Shown here in pieces: positions 1-9,819 of a stretch of 64,000 bases of DNA. Each line of letters starts with the position of its first letter. Position 1 is the stretch's first letter. The notes beneath the pieces were generated by a model, which was not told the DNA's origin, did not search any database, and saw nothing but the letters and a program-made list of their open reading frames with translations. The position numbers were made by a program, and so were the translations under genes. Origin of the DNA: Phialophora verrucosa (lineage: Eukaryota; Ascomycota; Eurotiomycetes; Chaetothyriales; Herpotrichiellaceae); assembly GCA_002099365.1 (NCBI GenBank), contig MSED01000009.1:930001-994000 (forward strand), read 5' to 3'.

Positions 1-923
1 CATGTGCGCAAGGCCAAGTACCAGGTGAGGTCGAAGGGTAGAGTCACTTGCACTGGGTTCACGGCCTTCGTAGATGGAAAGTGGCAGAAGTACCCATTCT
101 GTTGGGGCGAACTTGCCACCAGTAAAGCTTTCCCTCCACTGTGTCTTCATTATCTGACTGATGCAGCCGAAGAACACCCAAATCACACGCTGGCTGAGTT
201 GTCCCAACAATACCGAGAACTGGGCACAATCAGAGTCGAAGTCTGGCGCAAAAAAGGCCCCATATCTCGGCCAACACGAATTAGAGCTCTTCCAACCGTA
301 GACGCAGAGATTCCTGAGAAGGCAATCAAAGGCGAGGCGATTGATTTGGCGGTTCGGTGAGGCTTGCACTATTTATTCCCGACATGAACTGACTAAAACA
401 GACGAGGAAAAGCACAGGACGCCGGGATTCAGAACACAGTCATGGGCGAGAAGCTTGACCCTTGTCCGCTCGCAAGGTTCATCTTCAAGTACAGAAGCAA
501 AAGTAAGTATAGCATGTGCAGCGGGATCTGGGAATATGGAGGGCTGAATGTTCTCAGACGCTCTGCGAGTCCTCGGAGTCCTGCCGCGATCGGCCAGCCC
601 CGTTCCACTAGAACAACGAGAACTAGCCACTCTCACCCACGAGGAGGCATTGGAATTGATCCGTCAACAACAGGTATGGGTTGCCGTTACTACTGCTCCA
701 CACATGTACAGCGATTGCCTCGTCCCTTACTGAACACTCTCTGTAGACACGGCTTGAGTCTGCGGATACCAAGGTTAAAAAGGAAAACGTCGAGGACAAT
801 CTACACCAGCTTGCAGCAATTAAGCGTGAAGCACCAGATGAGGGCGGTGACCTGCATATCGATGCTCGACAGAGCAAGAGACCCCGACAGGAGATAGAGA
901 CGATAAATTTGACGGATGACTGA
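1..923 (+). CDS. DUF7918 family protein, copy 1 (5' truncated by window edge)
   Basis: The last 234 residues of a DUF7918-type fungal protein of unknown function. The reading frame is already open at base 1, so the N-terminus lies outside the window. Exons that fit: 1-121, 167-356, 402-502, 558-673 and 747-923, ending in TGA. Family landmarks in order: VDGKW, a GTIRVEVW strand, PEKAIKG, the FKYRSK/ALRVLGVLP block, an EEALELIRQQ helix, then a charged tail with a basic patch (KRPRQ) followed by INLTDD at the C-terminus. Intron positions and phases match copies 3 and 4. The first intron is 45 nt, a multiple of three, and has no stop, so a retained-intron protein is also possible. It belongs to the array that continues to 6.4 kb. 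Family assignment is from recalled consensus; the function is unknown. Confidence 0.85.
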
Positions 924-1353
924 GGCCAAGGTCAGCTTGAAGTTGGGAGGCACCGAGAACATAAATCGGAAGTGTATTGAAAGACCAAGCCCAAGCCCAT
1001 GTCCACATCAAACGAACAAATAGTCGGTAAGCTCAGCATGGGGATTGACGGCGTAGGACGACACAAAAGGTCTTTCACGCCCCTAAATGTCAGATGAATC
1101 CGAAGAGATGACACGATGCTTCAGGGCGGGGGCAGCCGCAGTCTCCAGGACCTTGACATGTTAACTACCTTCAGATTTGAAGCGGGCAGTCATCTTGCGC
1201 GTAAGTGGCGCCTCGAAATACCTCCTACAGTGTCTAACCATTGGCCTACACATAGATCCTGCCTGCGAACCAATTATCGACAAAACTTCTCCCGCCACCG
1301 ACCTCTCACTGCGACCCTCGCCGCCATCTTTCCCTCTACTTTCTTTCCGGAAC
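924..1353. other. Spacer between DUF7918 copies 1 and 2
   Basis: No convincing gene. An open frame continues upstream from copy 2 to an ATG at 1177, but that part has no DUF7918 similarity. It is most likely the decayed 5' flank of copy 2. Confidence 0.5.
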
Positions 1354-1977
1354 ACGGCAGTCATTGACAAAGTGGACATTACCATTTGCGGTGCCGACAG
1401 GAGAGCCATCGAGCATGAGGCGCCTTTTGAAGACCACACGGAAGTCCTGAACTTGGATAGCTCGCGCGCTATCTCCCCAGATGTTGTCAAGTACCTCGAC
1501 ACTACCCTGCGTGGGATTCAGATACGATACTTGGTCAAACCGCATCAGAATATGAGCAGGGCATACTACTCGGCCTTCAGGACAGATATCGATGGATACT
1601 GCGTTTTTCGCCTTTCCTCACCAATGACGAGTACGATGAGTCGCGACGACGGGACACACTGAAGAGTCGAGGCATATTACTGCAAAACATCTCGTAATCA
1701 GGCTGGACTGCGACGCCTACTTTTGGAATCATCCAGGTTCAGTTCCGGCACCACCACTGTCCTTACAGCAAGACCGAGCGGGAAAAAACGCCACTACCGT
1801 GACTAGTGACAGCACGGACAACAAAGCACTCAAGACGAAACGGCAGTACTGTGGTTGGGATGCGAAGACTATCGATGAGGCCCCTTACCCAACTTTCGTC
1901 TTCCGCTATAGAACTAAGGTTGCATTGCGACTTCTGGGAGTTCGCCCACCTCAGAACATGTGGCTTAGAGACAGGAG
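1354..1977 (+). pseudogene. DUF7918 family pseudogene, copy 2
   Basis: A decayed paralogue. The stretch from 1354 reads AVIDKVDITI, almost the same as the start of copy 3 (AVIDKVEVTI), but the codon at the expected ATG is ACG (1354-1356). The first part runs in frame to a TGA near 1660 and loses the usual block after the DIDG motif. The second strand motif (GIIQVQF) is seen near 1720. A third block, PTFVFRYRTK followed directly by VALRLLGV, lies near 1890-1945 with no intron at the junction (g1919/t1920), where the other three copies all have one. No complete splicing scheme restores a full protein. An alternative is a shorter gene using the ATG at 1177, but that would lack the central domain. 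Confidence 0.75.
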
Positions 1978-2485
1978 GTACGTTTTTCACTACTCTTCCT
2001 GTTTCTGTCTGCCCTTTACGCACTTGGGGACCTGGACTGATGTCTGTCTAAGCCGAGGTCAAGCCACTCTGCCGCAGGTCGCTGGATTCAGGAGAGGACG
2101 CTTTAGCGATGACGATGGCGTGGCGATGAACCAGCTACTTCTCCGCGAACACTGCGAGCGCTCGAGCTTTCCCTTCGATAAATCGCCAACGTCGAGCGAG
2201 ACCGGTCTGACACCATAGTAACTGCGCTAGCATTCTCATAATTGCACCGCGAAGTCGGCAGAATAATGCCGTAGGTTAAAGACAAATCTGAACGACAATC
2301 ACGGCAGCCAAAGTCCCCAAAGATGTCTAGCTGTAGATACATGCATGGGACAGCAAGCGTATTGAATTTGAAAGAGAGGAACTTCCAGGAGCTACCAATA
2401 GCTACCTACTGCCTCACCCTCTTCTGGAAGCGACGGACAGGAACCTCTCGCCAAGGCTGAACGGCAGTTTCCAACAATTATTCAC
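1978..2485. other. Intergenic between DUF7918 copies 2 and 3
   Basis: No recognisable gene. Weak traces of the copy 2 C-terminal tail may extend to about 2218. The last 100 bases lead into the 54-bp duplication. Confidence 0.5.
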
Positions 2486-2593
2486 TTGTCTTCTCTTTGA
2501 ACGGTCCCTTTCTCACCTACTAAAATTTCTTCATCCTCCTTGTCTTCTCTTTGAACGGTCCCTTTCTCACCTACTAAAATTTCTTCATCCTCC
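2486..2593 (+). repeat. Perfect 54-bp tandem duplication in the leader of DUF7918 copy 3
   Basis: Two head-to-tail 54-bp units (2486-2539 and 2540-2593) appear identical by eye. They are pyrimidine-rich, each contains CTACTAAAA, and the second ends 13 bases before the ATG at 2607. The unit probably belongs to the core promoter or 5' leader, because other genes here also have CT-rich leaders. The identity of the units implies a recent event. Confidence 0.9.
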
Positions 2594-2606
2594 TCTGACC
2601 TCAGAT

Positions 2607-3779
2607 ATGGCGGTCATTGACAAAGTGGAGGTTACTATAAGCAGTCGCCACAATGCCCTTCCGGAGTTCGCTGTACCCATCGACGACGACGCTGGAGCTG
2701 ACTATAGTGACTACCCTTCCTGCACCAAGGTCGTCAAGTGCTACATAGAAGCAGTGCCGGGTGCCAACTTCGAGATCGACTACTCAATAAAGAAAGGCCA
2801 AACGTCTGGATACGCCAATTACCTGTCATTTAACACCTGGATCGACGGCCAAAGGGTCCTGGCACCTATTGTAGAGGCACAGAGATTGTGGTGTGGTGAC
2901 TGGAGCATTTCTAGGGAGGGTTCACGAAGCGGAATTGGCTCCAAATGGGTGGTACGGCCTTACACCTGGGCAGCACTGCTATCGAGTAAGTCGACCATGC
3001 CAAGCATTATCCTTTACTGACGATCGTAGCGGACGAGACACCGAACGCGACGGTCGATGATATCAAGGCAAAATACGCCGAGATTGGTTCCATCCGAGTG
3101 GAGTTCTCTCGGAAGAAGCGTCTGCGAGTCGCTCGGAAGTTTGAGCCAGTCTCATTGAATAAAGATCCTGTTCCGGAGAAGGCTATCAAAGGTCAAGCTC
3201 TTGATGTTGGTGTTGGGTAAGCGACTATGACGCTTTCGTGACGACTACCTGACGCAGAGAACTAGCTTGAAGCGCGCGCAACCCAGGCACAATCCGGTCA
3301 GGGTACACCACGGCGAGATAATTGATGACGGACCGCTTGCGGTTTTCATCTTCCTTTACAGAAGTAAGAGTATGTTGTGTTGAAGCCGATGACTTGTTAG
3401 CTGAGGCTGACTCGAGACAGATGCATTGCAAATCCTTGGTGTCCTCCCCCGAACCCCCGAGCCTGAACCAGTGGAGGAGAGAGACCCTACTACGCTGAGT
3501 CGTGCGGAAACGTTGGAACTGATTCGCCAGCAGCAAGTATGTGTTGTCAGCAGATATCCGAAACAGCTGCGAATCTGTGTTCACTGACTTGTCTCGCAGG
3601 CAGAGCTCGGGGCAACGAGAGCAAAAGTAAAGAAGGAGAAGGCCGAACCAGAGCAGGGACCTGGGACTATTGAAAGAGAAGCAACCGACACCAGCGAGGA
3701 GGACAACCTGACCGTTCTAGAGCCGCCCCGAAAGCGGGTTCGTAAGGAGGTCAAGATCATTGATCTGACAGACGTCTAG
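2607..3779 (+). CDS. DUF7918 family protein, copy 3
   Basis: A complete 321-residue DUF7918-type protein. Exons: 2607-2985, 3030-3216, 3266-3369, 3421-3536, 3600-3779. All junctions are GT-AG and the frame is kept throughout. Landmarks: AVIDKVEVTI at the N-terminus, ANFEIDYSI, the WIDGQRV strand, GSIRVEFSRKK, PEKAIKG, IFLYRSK/NALQILGVLP, then a helix (AETLELIRQQQ). A highly charged tail has a basic stretch (RKRVRKEVK) and ends IIDLTDV. The basic stretch could be a nuclear localisation signal, and the end looks like a SUMO-interacting motif; both are inferences. The ATG is the first in frame after the CT-rich leader. Biochemical function is unknown. Confidence 0.88.
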
Positions 3780-4074
3780 GCACCTGTGGCAGGGGAGGAG
3801 GATTTCAGGAATGTGCTCAACTTGCGGACGACAGTCATACTGTGGAAACTGCGTGGCATCATATGTCTCTGCGGAGATCAGTTTGCTGGAGGCTTTCAGC
3901 CTCGAACCCTTCTCGAGAAGTGATTGGAGGTCGCTTGGAGAGAGGAAACGGAGACGTAGTCGTGCAGATTCAGACCTTAGCCATGAACACTGAGAATTAA
4001 ATAGAATCATATTCTCAAAAAGCCGTCGCGGCTCACACATCAAGCATATAACTTTCCTAAGCATACATCCTCTC
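3780..4074. other. Spacer between DUF7918 copy 3 and the 5S rRNA gene
   Basis: AT-rich 3' flank; no gene seen. Confidence 0.5.
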
Positions 4075-4193
4075 GCAATCGACCATAGGATGTGGAAAAC
4101 AGGGCTTCCCGTTCGCTCAGCCGTACTTAAGCCACATGCCGGTTCGTTAGTACTAAGGTGGGTGACCACTTGGGAATCCGGACTGTTGATTGT
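4075..4193 (+). rRNA. 5S ribosomal RNA gene
   Basis: A 119-nt stretch that matches the recalled fungal 5S rRNA sequence over its core (for example GGAAAACAGGGCTTCCCG, CCGTACTTAAGCCAC, GGTGGGTGACCAC). The ends 4075-4083 and 4185-4193 form a nine-base-pair terminal helix (two G-U pairs), and ATGTGG at 4090-4095 pairs with CCACAT at 4132-4137. Several positions that differ from the Neurospora sequence I remember change on both strands of a helix, which suggests a functional RNA. A run of five T follows at once, as expected for RNA polymerase III; the promoter should be internal. Dispersed single 5S genes among protein genes are usual in filamentous ascomycetes. Confidence 0.93.
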
Positions 4194-4197
4194 TTTT
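4193..4197 (+). terminator. RNA polymerase III T-run terminator of the 5S gene
   Basis: Five consecutive T directly at the 3' end of the 5S terminal helix. Confidence 0.8.
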
Positions 4198-5222
4198 GTA
4201 GAAATTCTATAATGCTAAGAATTAAAGCGGCGGTGAAGATTTTTAATATCCTTTTTGAGGCTAGCGTCGAGAAGCCGTGGAGTACTGTGGAGAATGTAGG
4301 TCGTATTAAGACGCGGTGATTACGCTGCATGTCGGTGTTATTTGAATTCTTTTCCCCTGCTCTGCAATGCGCTACCAATCAATCTTCCCCCAACATTATC
4401 ATAGGTTTTTTCAACCTGATCAATCTCATACTATTGCCTGACTTGTCTTCATCCGCTGCCAAGCTGAAATACATCTGATACCACCAAGCCGGAAGGAGGG
4501 CGGATGAAGCGCAGATGAGGTGGTGAAGAAATCACCAACAGGAAGGAGGCTGGCGGACGCAGTCTCTAACCTGGGATCTGGCTCAGTAGGGTATGATGAT
4601 GGAAAGACTACCGGGTTATGTCCAATGGTGTCAAAATGTCTAATATGTTCAATGTTCCTCGAAGAGCGTGCGACGCGAAGCTGGAGTTGGTACGGTTGAT
4701 GGGGCTGGATGATATTGAGATGCATGACTGGCAATCTGGAACAAGAAACTTGGCTCAGCCCACCGACTAGTCTCGTACTGATTGCGAAGGGGTGTTTCAT
4801 GGGACTCCAATGTCAGACTCAGCGAGGACGGTTTGAGCATAAACGTGGCTCCGACTAGGCGATCCGGTCTAAACCAGAGACCGTCAAAGCGAGAGTCCAC
4901 TGATGGCTCTGCCTCGTGCAGCTCTAATGAAGTTCAATAGCATCATTCACGGGCGGCAGGAGGGACCAGGATTCAAACACAAGCGTATAGCTGAGTCCTG
5001 GCTGCTGGTAAGTGCATAAGGCTGCAATGCAGTGGCGGGTTCCTTCTCTTCTTCCCTTTCACCACACCTTCTCTTCACTTGCTTCTCCTACTCGACCTCT
5101 GCCTGACTTGGGACGCAGTCAGAAATCTGTTGCGACTTTTGCTCTTCCGGTTCCACATCCATCTTGCCCTGTTCTACCTCACCTCACTTCCCCTACCTCA
5201 TCCACATTCAATCCCAGCAACA
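4198..5222. other. Intergenic, CT-rich leader of DUF7918 copy 4
   Basis: No gene seen between 4198 and about 5040. The last 180 bases (about 5040-5222) are strongly pyrimidine-rich, like the leader of copy 3, and probably hold the promoter and 5' UTR of copy 4. Confidence 0.5.
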
Positions 5223-6442
5223 ATGGCGATCATCGGCAAGTTTGAGGTTACTATCACCAGCGGAGGCAAAGTGCTTCGAGAGTACGACGTTGCCGCAGAG
5301 GACCAGGTCGACCATGAGGGGGACAAGCAAGCTCAGGTCTGGGGTTCTGTCAAGGGAAATGAGTCTACTCAAAGCAGTGAGAGGATATTCAGATACGTTG
5401 AGGCCACTCCGGATGTCAACTTCGAAATCAACTACAAAATGGGCGCGAAACAAGCATTTGGCTGTGCGAGCCATATTAGTTTTCGTACAACGGTCGACGG
5501 ACAAGGTATCCGGTCACCTATAGCTCGAAAGGAGAAATATCAGGGGTCTGGTACCTTTTCAAGAACTAAGGAGGGTGCTCTGAGCAGCTGTGGCTCCGAG
5601 ATGAAGCTGCACCGCTTTTCTTGGACACAGCTTTCGACTAGTGGGTAATATCTGAGGTCTCTGAAACTTACTAATACCATGGCTATGCCGCAGCTGACGT
5701 CAAGCCGAACACCACACTGGCCGAGTTGAAGGCAAAGTATGGCAACCAGGGCACTATTCGGGTAGACGTCTGGCGGAGGCAGAGCCGTTCCAGCTCCCAG
5801 AGAGACTCCTCTCCTCCTACCATTACCAGCAACATCCCAGAATGCGCCTTGAAAGGTCGGGCAGTGGAAGTCGGAATCCAGTACCTCACCCAACTTTTGG
5901 TGGTTACTGATTATTCACTGATATTTGACAAGGTTCGGGAAAGCGGAGCGAATCAGATATCGCAACGCCACCCATTCTCAAGCCGTTGATAACGAACCGT
6001 TGGCTACGTTCGTCTTCTTCTATCGAAGCAAAGGTGCGTCTCTGTATATCACACCTCCCCAGTTACTAATTGCTGCAGGTGCTCTGCAAATCCTCGGCGT
6101 TATTCCTCGCACTCCAGAACTAGTCCCGCTGGAAGACAGAGACGAAGAGATACTGACTCCTGCCGAGATGCTAGAGCTTATTCGTCGACAGAAGGCAAGT
6201 GACTTTCTGGCCCTGCACGCCCAACCATGTTGCGAGGAAGCCTCTGCCAGATGTCCAACTGACAACGATCACAGGCAGAACGAATGGTAGAGAAGGTGAA
6301 AATCAAGCAGGAGAAGGCCGAGGCGATTCTGAAACAACTGGCAGGAATCAAGCGCGAGGCTGATGACGAGGAGATCAGCATTGTAACTCAGTCGACGAAG
6401 AAGTCTCGGCGTGAGGTGGCAGTCGTGGAGCTACTGGATTGA
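5223..6442 (+). CDS. DUF7918 family protein, copy 4
   Basis: A complete 329-residue paralogue. Exons: 5223-5640, 5694-5880, 5933-6033, 6079-6194, 6275-6442. The first intron must use the donor GTGGGT at 5641; the better-looking GTAATA four bases on would give a stop. The last intron (6195-6274) starts with GC: AAG/GCAAGT is the canonical GC-AG donor, and this choice restores AERMVEK, which matches AEL in copy 3. Landmarks: AIIGKFEVTI, VNFEINYK, TVDGQGIRSPI, GTIRVDVWRRQ, PECALKG, TFVFFYRSKG/ALQILGVIPRTPE, AEMLELIRRQK, and a tail with KKSRRE then VVELLD. The final motif is weaker than in copies 1 and 3. Function is unknown. Confidence 0.87.
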
Positions 6443-6661
6443 AGGTTAGCAGTCCACTCGGCACTTCGCAGTTGACCAACAAGGTGTGCATGGAATTGGC
6501 CTTGGCCTTGTTTCCATGAGGTGAGCAAAGACACCCAGGGAGACGTCATGTCTTGAGAGCAGGAGGATTTTCCGGAGCCATCTGGTGAGCAAGGCTGAAA
6601 TGGGCATTTCAGGATAAGCTTGGATAAAGTTGAGAGCTCAGTTTCTACTGAGAGGGGAAAG

Positions 6662-7997
6662 CTACGACCGCACGGTTCTGGCCACCATGCGCCCAAACCA
6701 AGCAACGTCATCCCACACACTCTTCGGTCTTTCAGGCGGCGGTTCCACGGAATCGTCAAACCTAACACTAGGTCCGGCTTGTGAATCCCCATTCTTGGCT
6801 GTAGGAGAGGAAACAGATGCAGCAGGGCCATCACTGTGATCTTTGCCTTCCCCTTTCTCTCTCGCAGCCTTGGTCGCATCAAGCTGGCTGCCTGGAAAAT
6901 CATCCTCCAACCTCAAAAACACATCGACGAGCCCGTCCATCCACGCCCCGAGTCTATAACCCTTGATACTCCTCCTCAGCTCATCCTCGTCGTCACTGTC
7001 AAACTGTCCTTCAAAGTCCAACACGCCATACGGATCACCGTCGTCTGAGGAATCATCGGCAAAGTCTTCGTGATATTGTGCCGCAATCTCCGCTTGAGAC
7101 TGTTCGTCCGCCCAATCAGGCGGTGCATCAATTTCGAGCATTGGCGTCGTAGATGGGACGGGCGTCATCGCCAACGATCTCCGACTGCGGCGCTTCTCTT
7201 GGAAACTGCCTCGCCGACTTAGATTTCCCGGGGTATTTCGCCCGGAACGTATGCTCGGCATGGCCATAGAAGGGCGCTCGTCCAACGGCGTAGCCAGAGA
7301 GGTCGAACTGTCGCGCTTGGATATCCAGCTCTGGCCTTTCGATTCCCGCGATCCCTCGGTGAGTGTGAGGCCAGTTTGGATGAGCCACGATGAATCGGAC
7401 ACGTGTAGCGAATGACCCGGATAGTTCGAGGCCGCGTGCATCTGGTGCAGAGATGAATTATTGAGTCGTTTCTCGGAGATGGATTTGTGGCCCGGTCCTT
7501 CACTCGTCAATGCGCCGTACGGGGCGGCCGGGACGCCATTCCCACCCGTCCCCTCGGTCAGTGGTAAGGGTGCCTGGATCGTCACAAAGGATTTATTCTT
7601 CTTCCTGTTCAGCCGCGTGCGGGAGTTCGCTCTCGATTGGACGCGCGAGTTTGCCGCGCTGCCGCTCCGCGACAGGATGCCGCCCGGGGAGGGAAGAGAC
7701 GCGATGTGCGATATCGAGGCCGAGGTGTGTAGCTCGGAGGTCGAGGGGTCGAAATACGGCGAGTAATCTGCCGGGTCGATTGGGTATTTGGGCGTCAAGG
7801 GCGCGAGCGAGAGATGCTGCAGGTTGGGATGGCTGCGGCGGTGGGAGCCGGGGGCGAACGAAGACGAGCGCGACAGGGTGGCGGGCGACTGTCAAGACAT
7901 GGCCTGGTTAGAACGCGGTACATGTGGTAGGGTAGAGATGCTGGTGGAGGGGCGGAGAAGGAGGGAACCACGCGGTGAGTGGGAGACATACTTCCAT
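6662..7997 (-). CDS. DUF3984-like serine-rich fungal protein
   Basis: 410 residues in two exons: 7992-7997 (only ATGGAA) and 6662-7888, with a 103-nt intron (7889-7991). An in-frame TAA lies just upstream of the ATG, so Met-Glu is the natural start. The N-terminus after the junction (SHRRSHPNLQHLSLAPL) and the C-terminal DWADEQSQAEIAA, acidic stretch and GYRLGAWMDGLVD resemble DUF3984 proteins as I remember them. The middle is rich in Ser, Arg and Pro and probably disordered, with many possible phosphorylation sites (RRGS, RRSL). Conserved C-terminal acidic and WMDGLVD parts suggest a binding surface, but the function is unknown. Its 3' end faces DUF7918 copy 4. Confidence 0.75.
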
Positions 7998-8653
7998 GAT
8001 GCGGTACGTAATTTATGGCGCAGGACCCCGCGGCCACAGGCGAGACTGAGTGAGCTCAGCGCGCTTTGAATTCGTGTAGTCAGTATAGAGGGGGAACAAG
8101 TCAGTCATCGACCGAGTTTCGCGGATTAGACAAGGTGATGTTCCGTATTGAAGCACCAGAATACAAATGGTGGAGAGATGATGTCGTTCGGTTTGGTGTT
8201 AGGAGAAAGCATGCGCCGTGCGAAGACCGAGGCATGCGCGCTTTTGGAGTTGGCCAATAGGAGGTGATGCTGAGCACCGTGAGCGATGAGCTTCGGCCGG
8301 GTTATGTAAGAGCCCGTATTGTGCGAAAGTCGCGAAGTTCTGGAGTTCCAGGGGTGTTTCATTATAATTCTGTTGCGTGACTACAGTAGCTCCGCTAGTA
8401 GAGAGTGTGGACGGGACTACTTCCACGCCATGGGTGGAGGGAAGAGAGAAGAGAAAGCCAGGAGAACGAGCGCCAGCAAGCTTGAAGAGAGAGAAACGGA
8501 TATTAAAAGGGTATTTCATCTTTTTTAGAGTCCATTATGCTCCTTCGTCGCTCATAATGATGCTGAAGCATCAATCTCGAACTGTGAGTATCCTACTCCT
8601 TTTGTCCCTCTGAGGGAGATCCCAACTGGCCACGCAGAATTACCTCCCGTTCT
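7998..8653. other. Intergenic between DUF3984-like gene and argB
   Basis: Promoter of the DUF3984-like gene and 3' flank of argB. No gene or repeat seen. Confidence 0.5.
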
Positions 8654-9694
8654 TCATTTCGCTGGTTTGACCTCGCCTCGGTTGACCACAAAGGCCTCCA
8701 GTGTCGAGATGGCCGACCACAACCGATTTTGCGCCTCCGGGAAAACCAACGATCTGGGTCCGTAGAATACCTCGTCGCTGACTTCCTCTTGGTGTCGGGG
8801 AAGACAATGCATGAACTTCCAGTTTTCGGCGGCTCCACCTCTCTTTGCCAGATCATCTGTGACTTGATATCCCGCGAATGCCTGTAATCTCTTTTGCTTC
8901 TCGGACTCCTGGCCCATAGAGATCCACGTGTCCGTCACAATGACGTTCGCTCCCTTGATGGCCTCTTCCGGGGTGTTCGTTTCAAAGATCGTGCCCCGTC
9001 CTGCGGCGTCGACTTCCTCTTTGATCTTCGCGGGGATCTCGTACCCCTTTGGTGTCGCCACTGCCATTTCAATGCCCAACTTCCGGGCGCCAATGCACAT
9101 GTCGAACAAAACATTATTGGCATCGCCTATCCAGGCGATTTTCAAGCCCTTCAGTTTCTCCGCCGGTGTCTCGAAGGCTTGTGTCAGCGTGGCAAAGTCG
9201 GCAATTATCTGCATTGGATGGTAGGTGTCGCACAGCGCGTTGATGACCGGCACAGAGCTGTCTTTGGCGAGATTTGCAATGTCTGCGTGGGGACCAACTC
9301 GCGCCACAATGCCAGACACCATGCTCGATATGACTACCGACGTGTCGTAAAGAGACTCGTTCACGCCCAGCTGTATATCGTTCTTGCCCAGGAACATCGG
9401 ATGGCCACCCATGGCGACCACGGCTCCTTCCGTCGATACTCGTGTCCGGGTAGACAATTTCGAGAAAAGCAAGGCGATGGTCTTGTTCGAGAGGGCATTG
9501 CGCTGGGACCACGTTGGCTGGAGAGCCGAGTGCTTGTACGCGGTCGCATTGTTCACCAGAGTGCTCAGCTCGGTGGGCGAGAGTTCAGATATGGACAGGA
9601 AGTGGCGGGGAGGCTGTGTGGCAGAAGTCGAAAGGGAGCGAGCATATTGTTGGAGGAACGGTCGTGACCGCATCAGCGGCCTTAGGGGCGCCAT
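8654..9694 (-). CDS. argB: Ornithine carbamoyltransferase, mitochondrial
   Basis: Single-exon, 346 residues, the usual fungal length. It converts ornithine and carbamoyl phosphate to citrulline in arginine biosynthesis, in the mitochondrial matrix. The N-terminus is Arg- and Ser-rich without acidic residues for about 30 positions, a likely targeting peptide. Carbamoyl-phosphate motif STRTR at 81-85, HPMQ at 159-162, DTWISMGQE at 255-263 and the ornithine-side HCLPRH loop at 296-301 are all present. The gene is transcribed away from the homocysteine methyltransferase gene, with under 300 bases between them. A TGAGTCA site 119 bases upstream fits general amino-acid (cross-pathway) control. The long antisense frame on the + strand is a shadow. 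Confidence 0.97.
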   Translation of the reverse strand: MAPLRPLMRSRPFLQQYARSLSTSATQPPRHFLSISELSPTELSTLVNNATAYKHSALQPTWSQRNALSNKTIALLFSKLSTRTRVSTEGAVVAMGGHPMFLGKNDIQLGVNESLYDTSVVISSMVSGIVARVGPHADIANLAKDSSVPVINALCDTYHPMQIIADFATLTQAFETPAEKLKGLKIAWIGDANNVLFDMCIGARKLGIEMAVATPKGYEIPAKIKEEVDAAGRGTIFETNTPEEAIKGANVIVTDTWISMGQESEKQKRLQAFAGYQVTDDLAKRGGAAENWKFMHCLPRHQEEVSDEVFYGPRSLVFPEAQNRLWSAISTLEAFVVNRGEVKPAK

Positions 9695-9812
9695 TTTTGC
9701 GAGACGTCAATACTAGACCTGCCAGAGTGCAGATTGCATCGCCAGCAATGCAAGATTCAATGGTAAAGGAGAGGATGAAAGAAGATTTTTTCTTCTACCT
9801 GCACAATGATTT

Positions 9813-9819
9813 TGAGTCA
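9813..9819. promoter_or_regulatory. Gcn4/CpcA-type site (TGAGTCA) between argB and the methyltransferase
   Basis: A perfect palindromic TGAGTCA core, 119 bases upstream of the argB ATG and 168 bases upstream of the longest methyltransferase frame. Arginine genes are classical targets of cross-pathway control. A 7-mer occurs by chance every few kb, so position is the main argument. Confidence 0.6.

Noticed and set aside
1177..1353. Upstream ATG and open frame before DUF7918 copy 2
   Set aside because: No similarity to the family N-terminus in this part; it does not rescue the lost central block.
1354..1977. RIP as cause of decay in DUF7918 copy 2
   Set aside because: The start-codon change is T to C and I see no clear bias to TA dinucleotides; a RIP index would need computation.
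8894..9667. 257-codon open frame on the + strand
   Set aside because: Antisense shadow of argB, which has all its motifs on the other strand.
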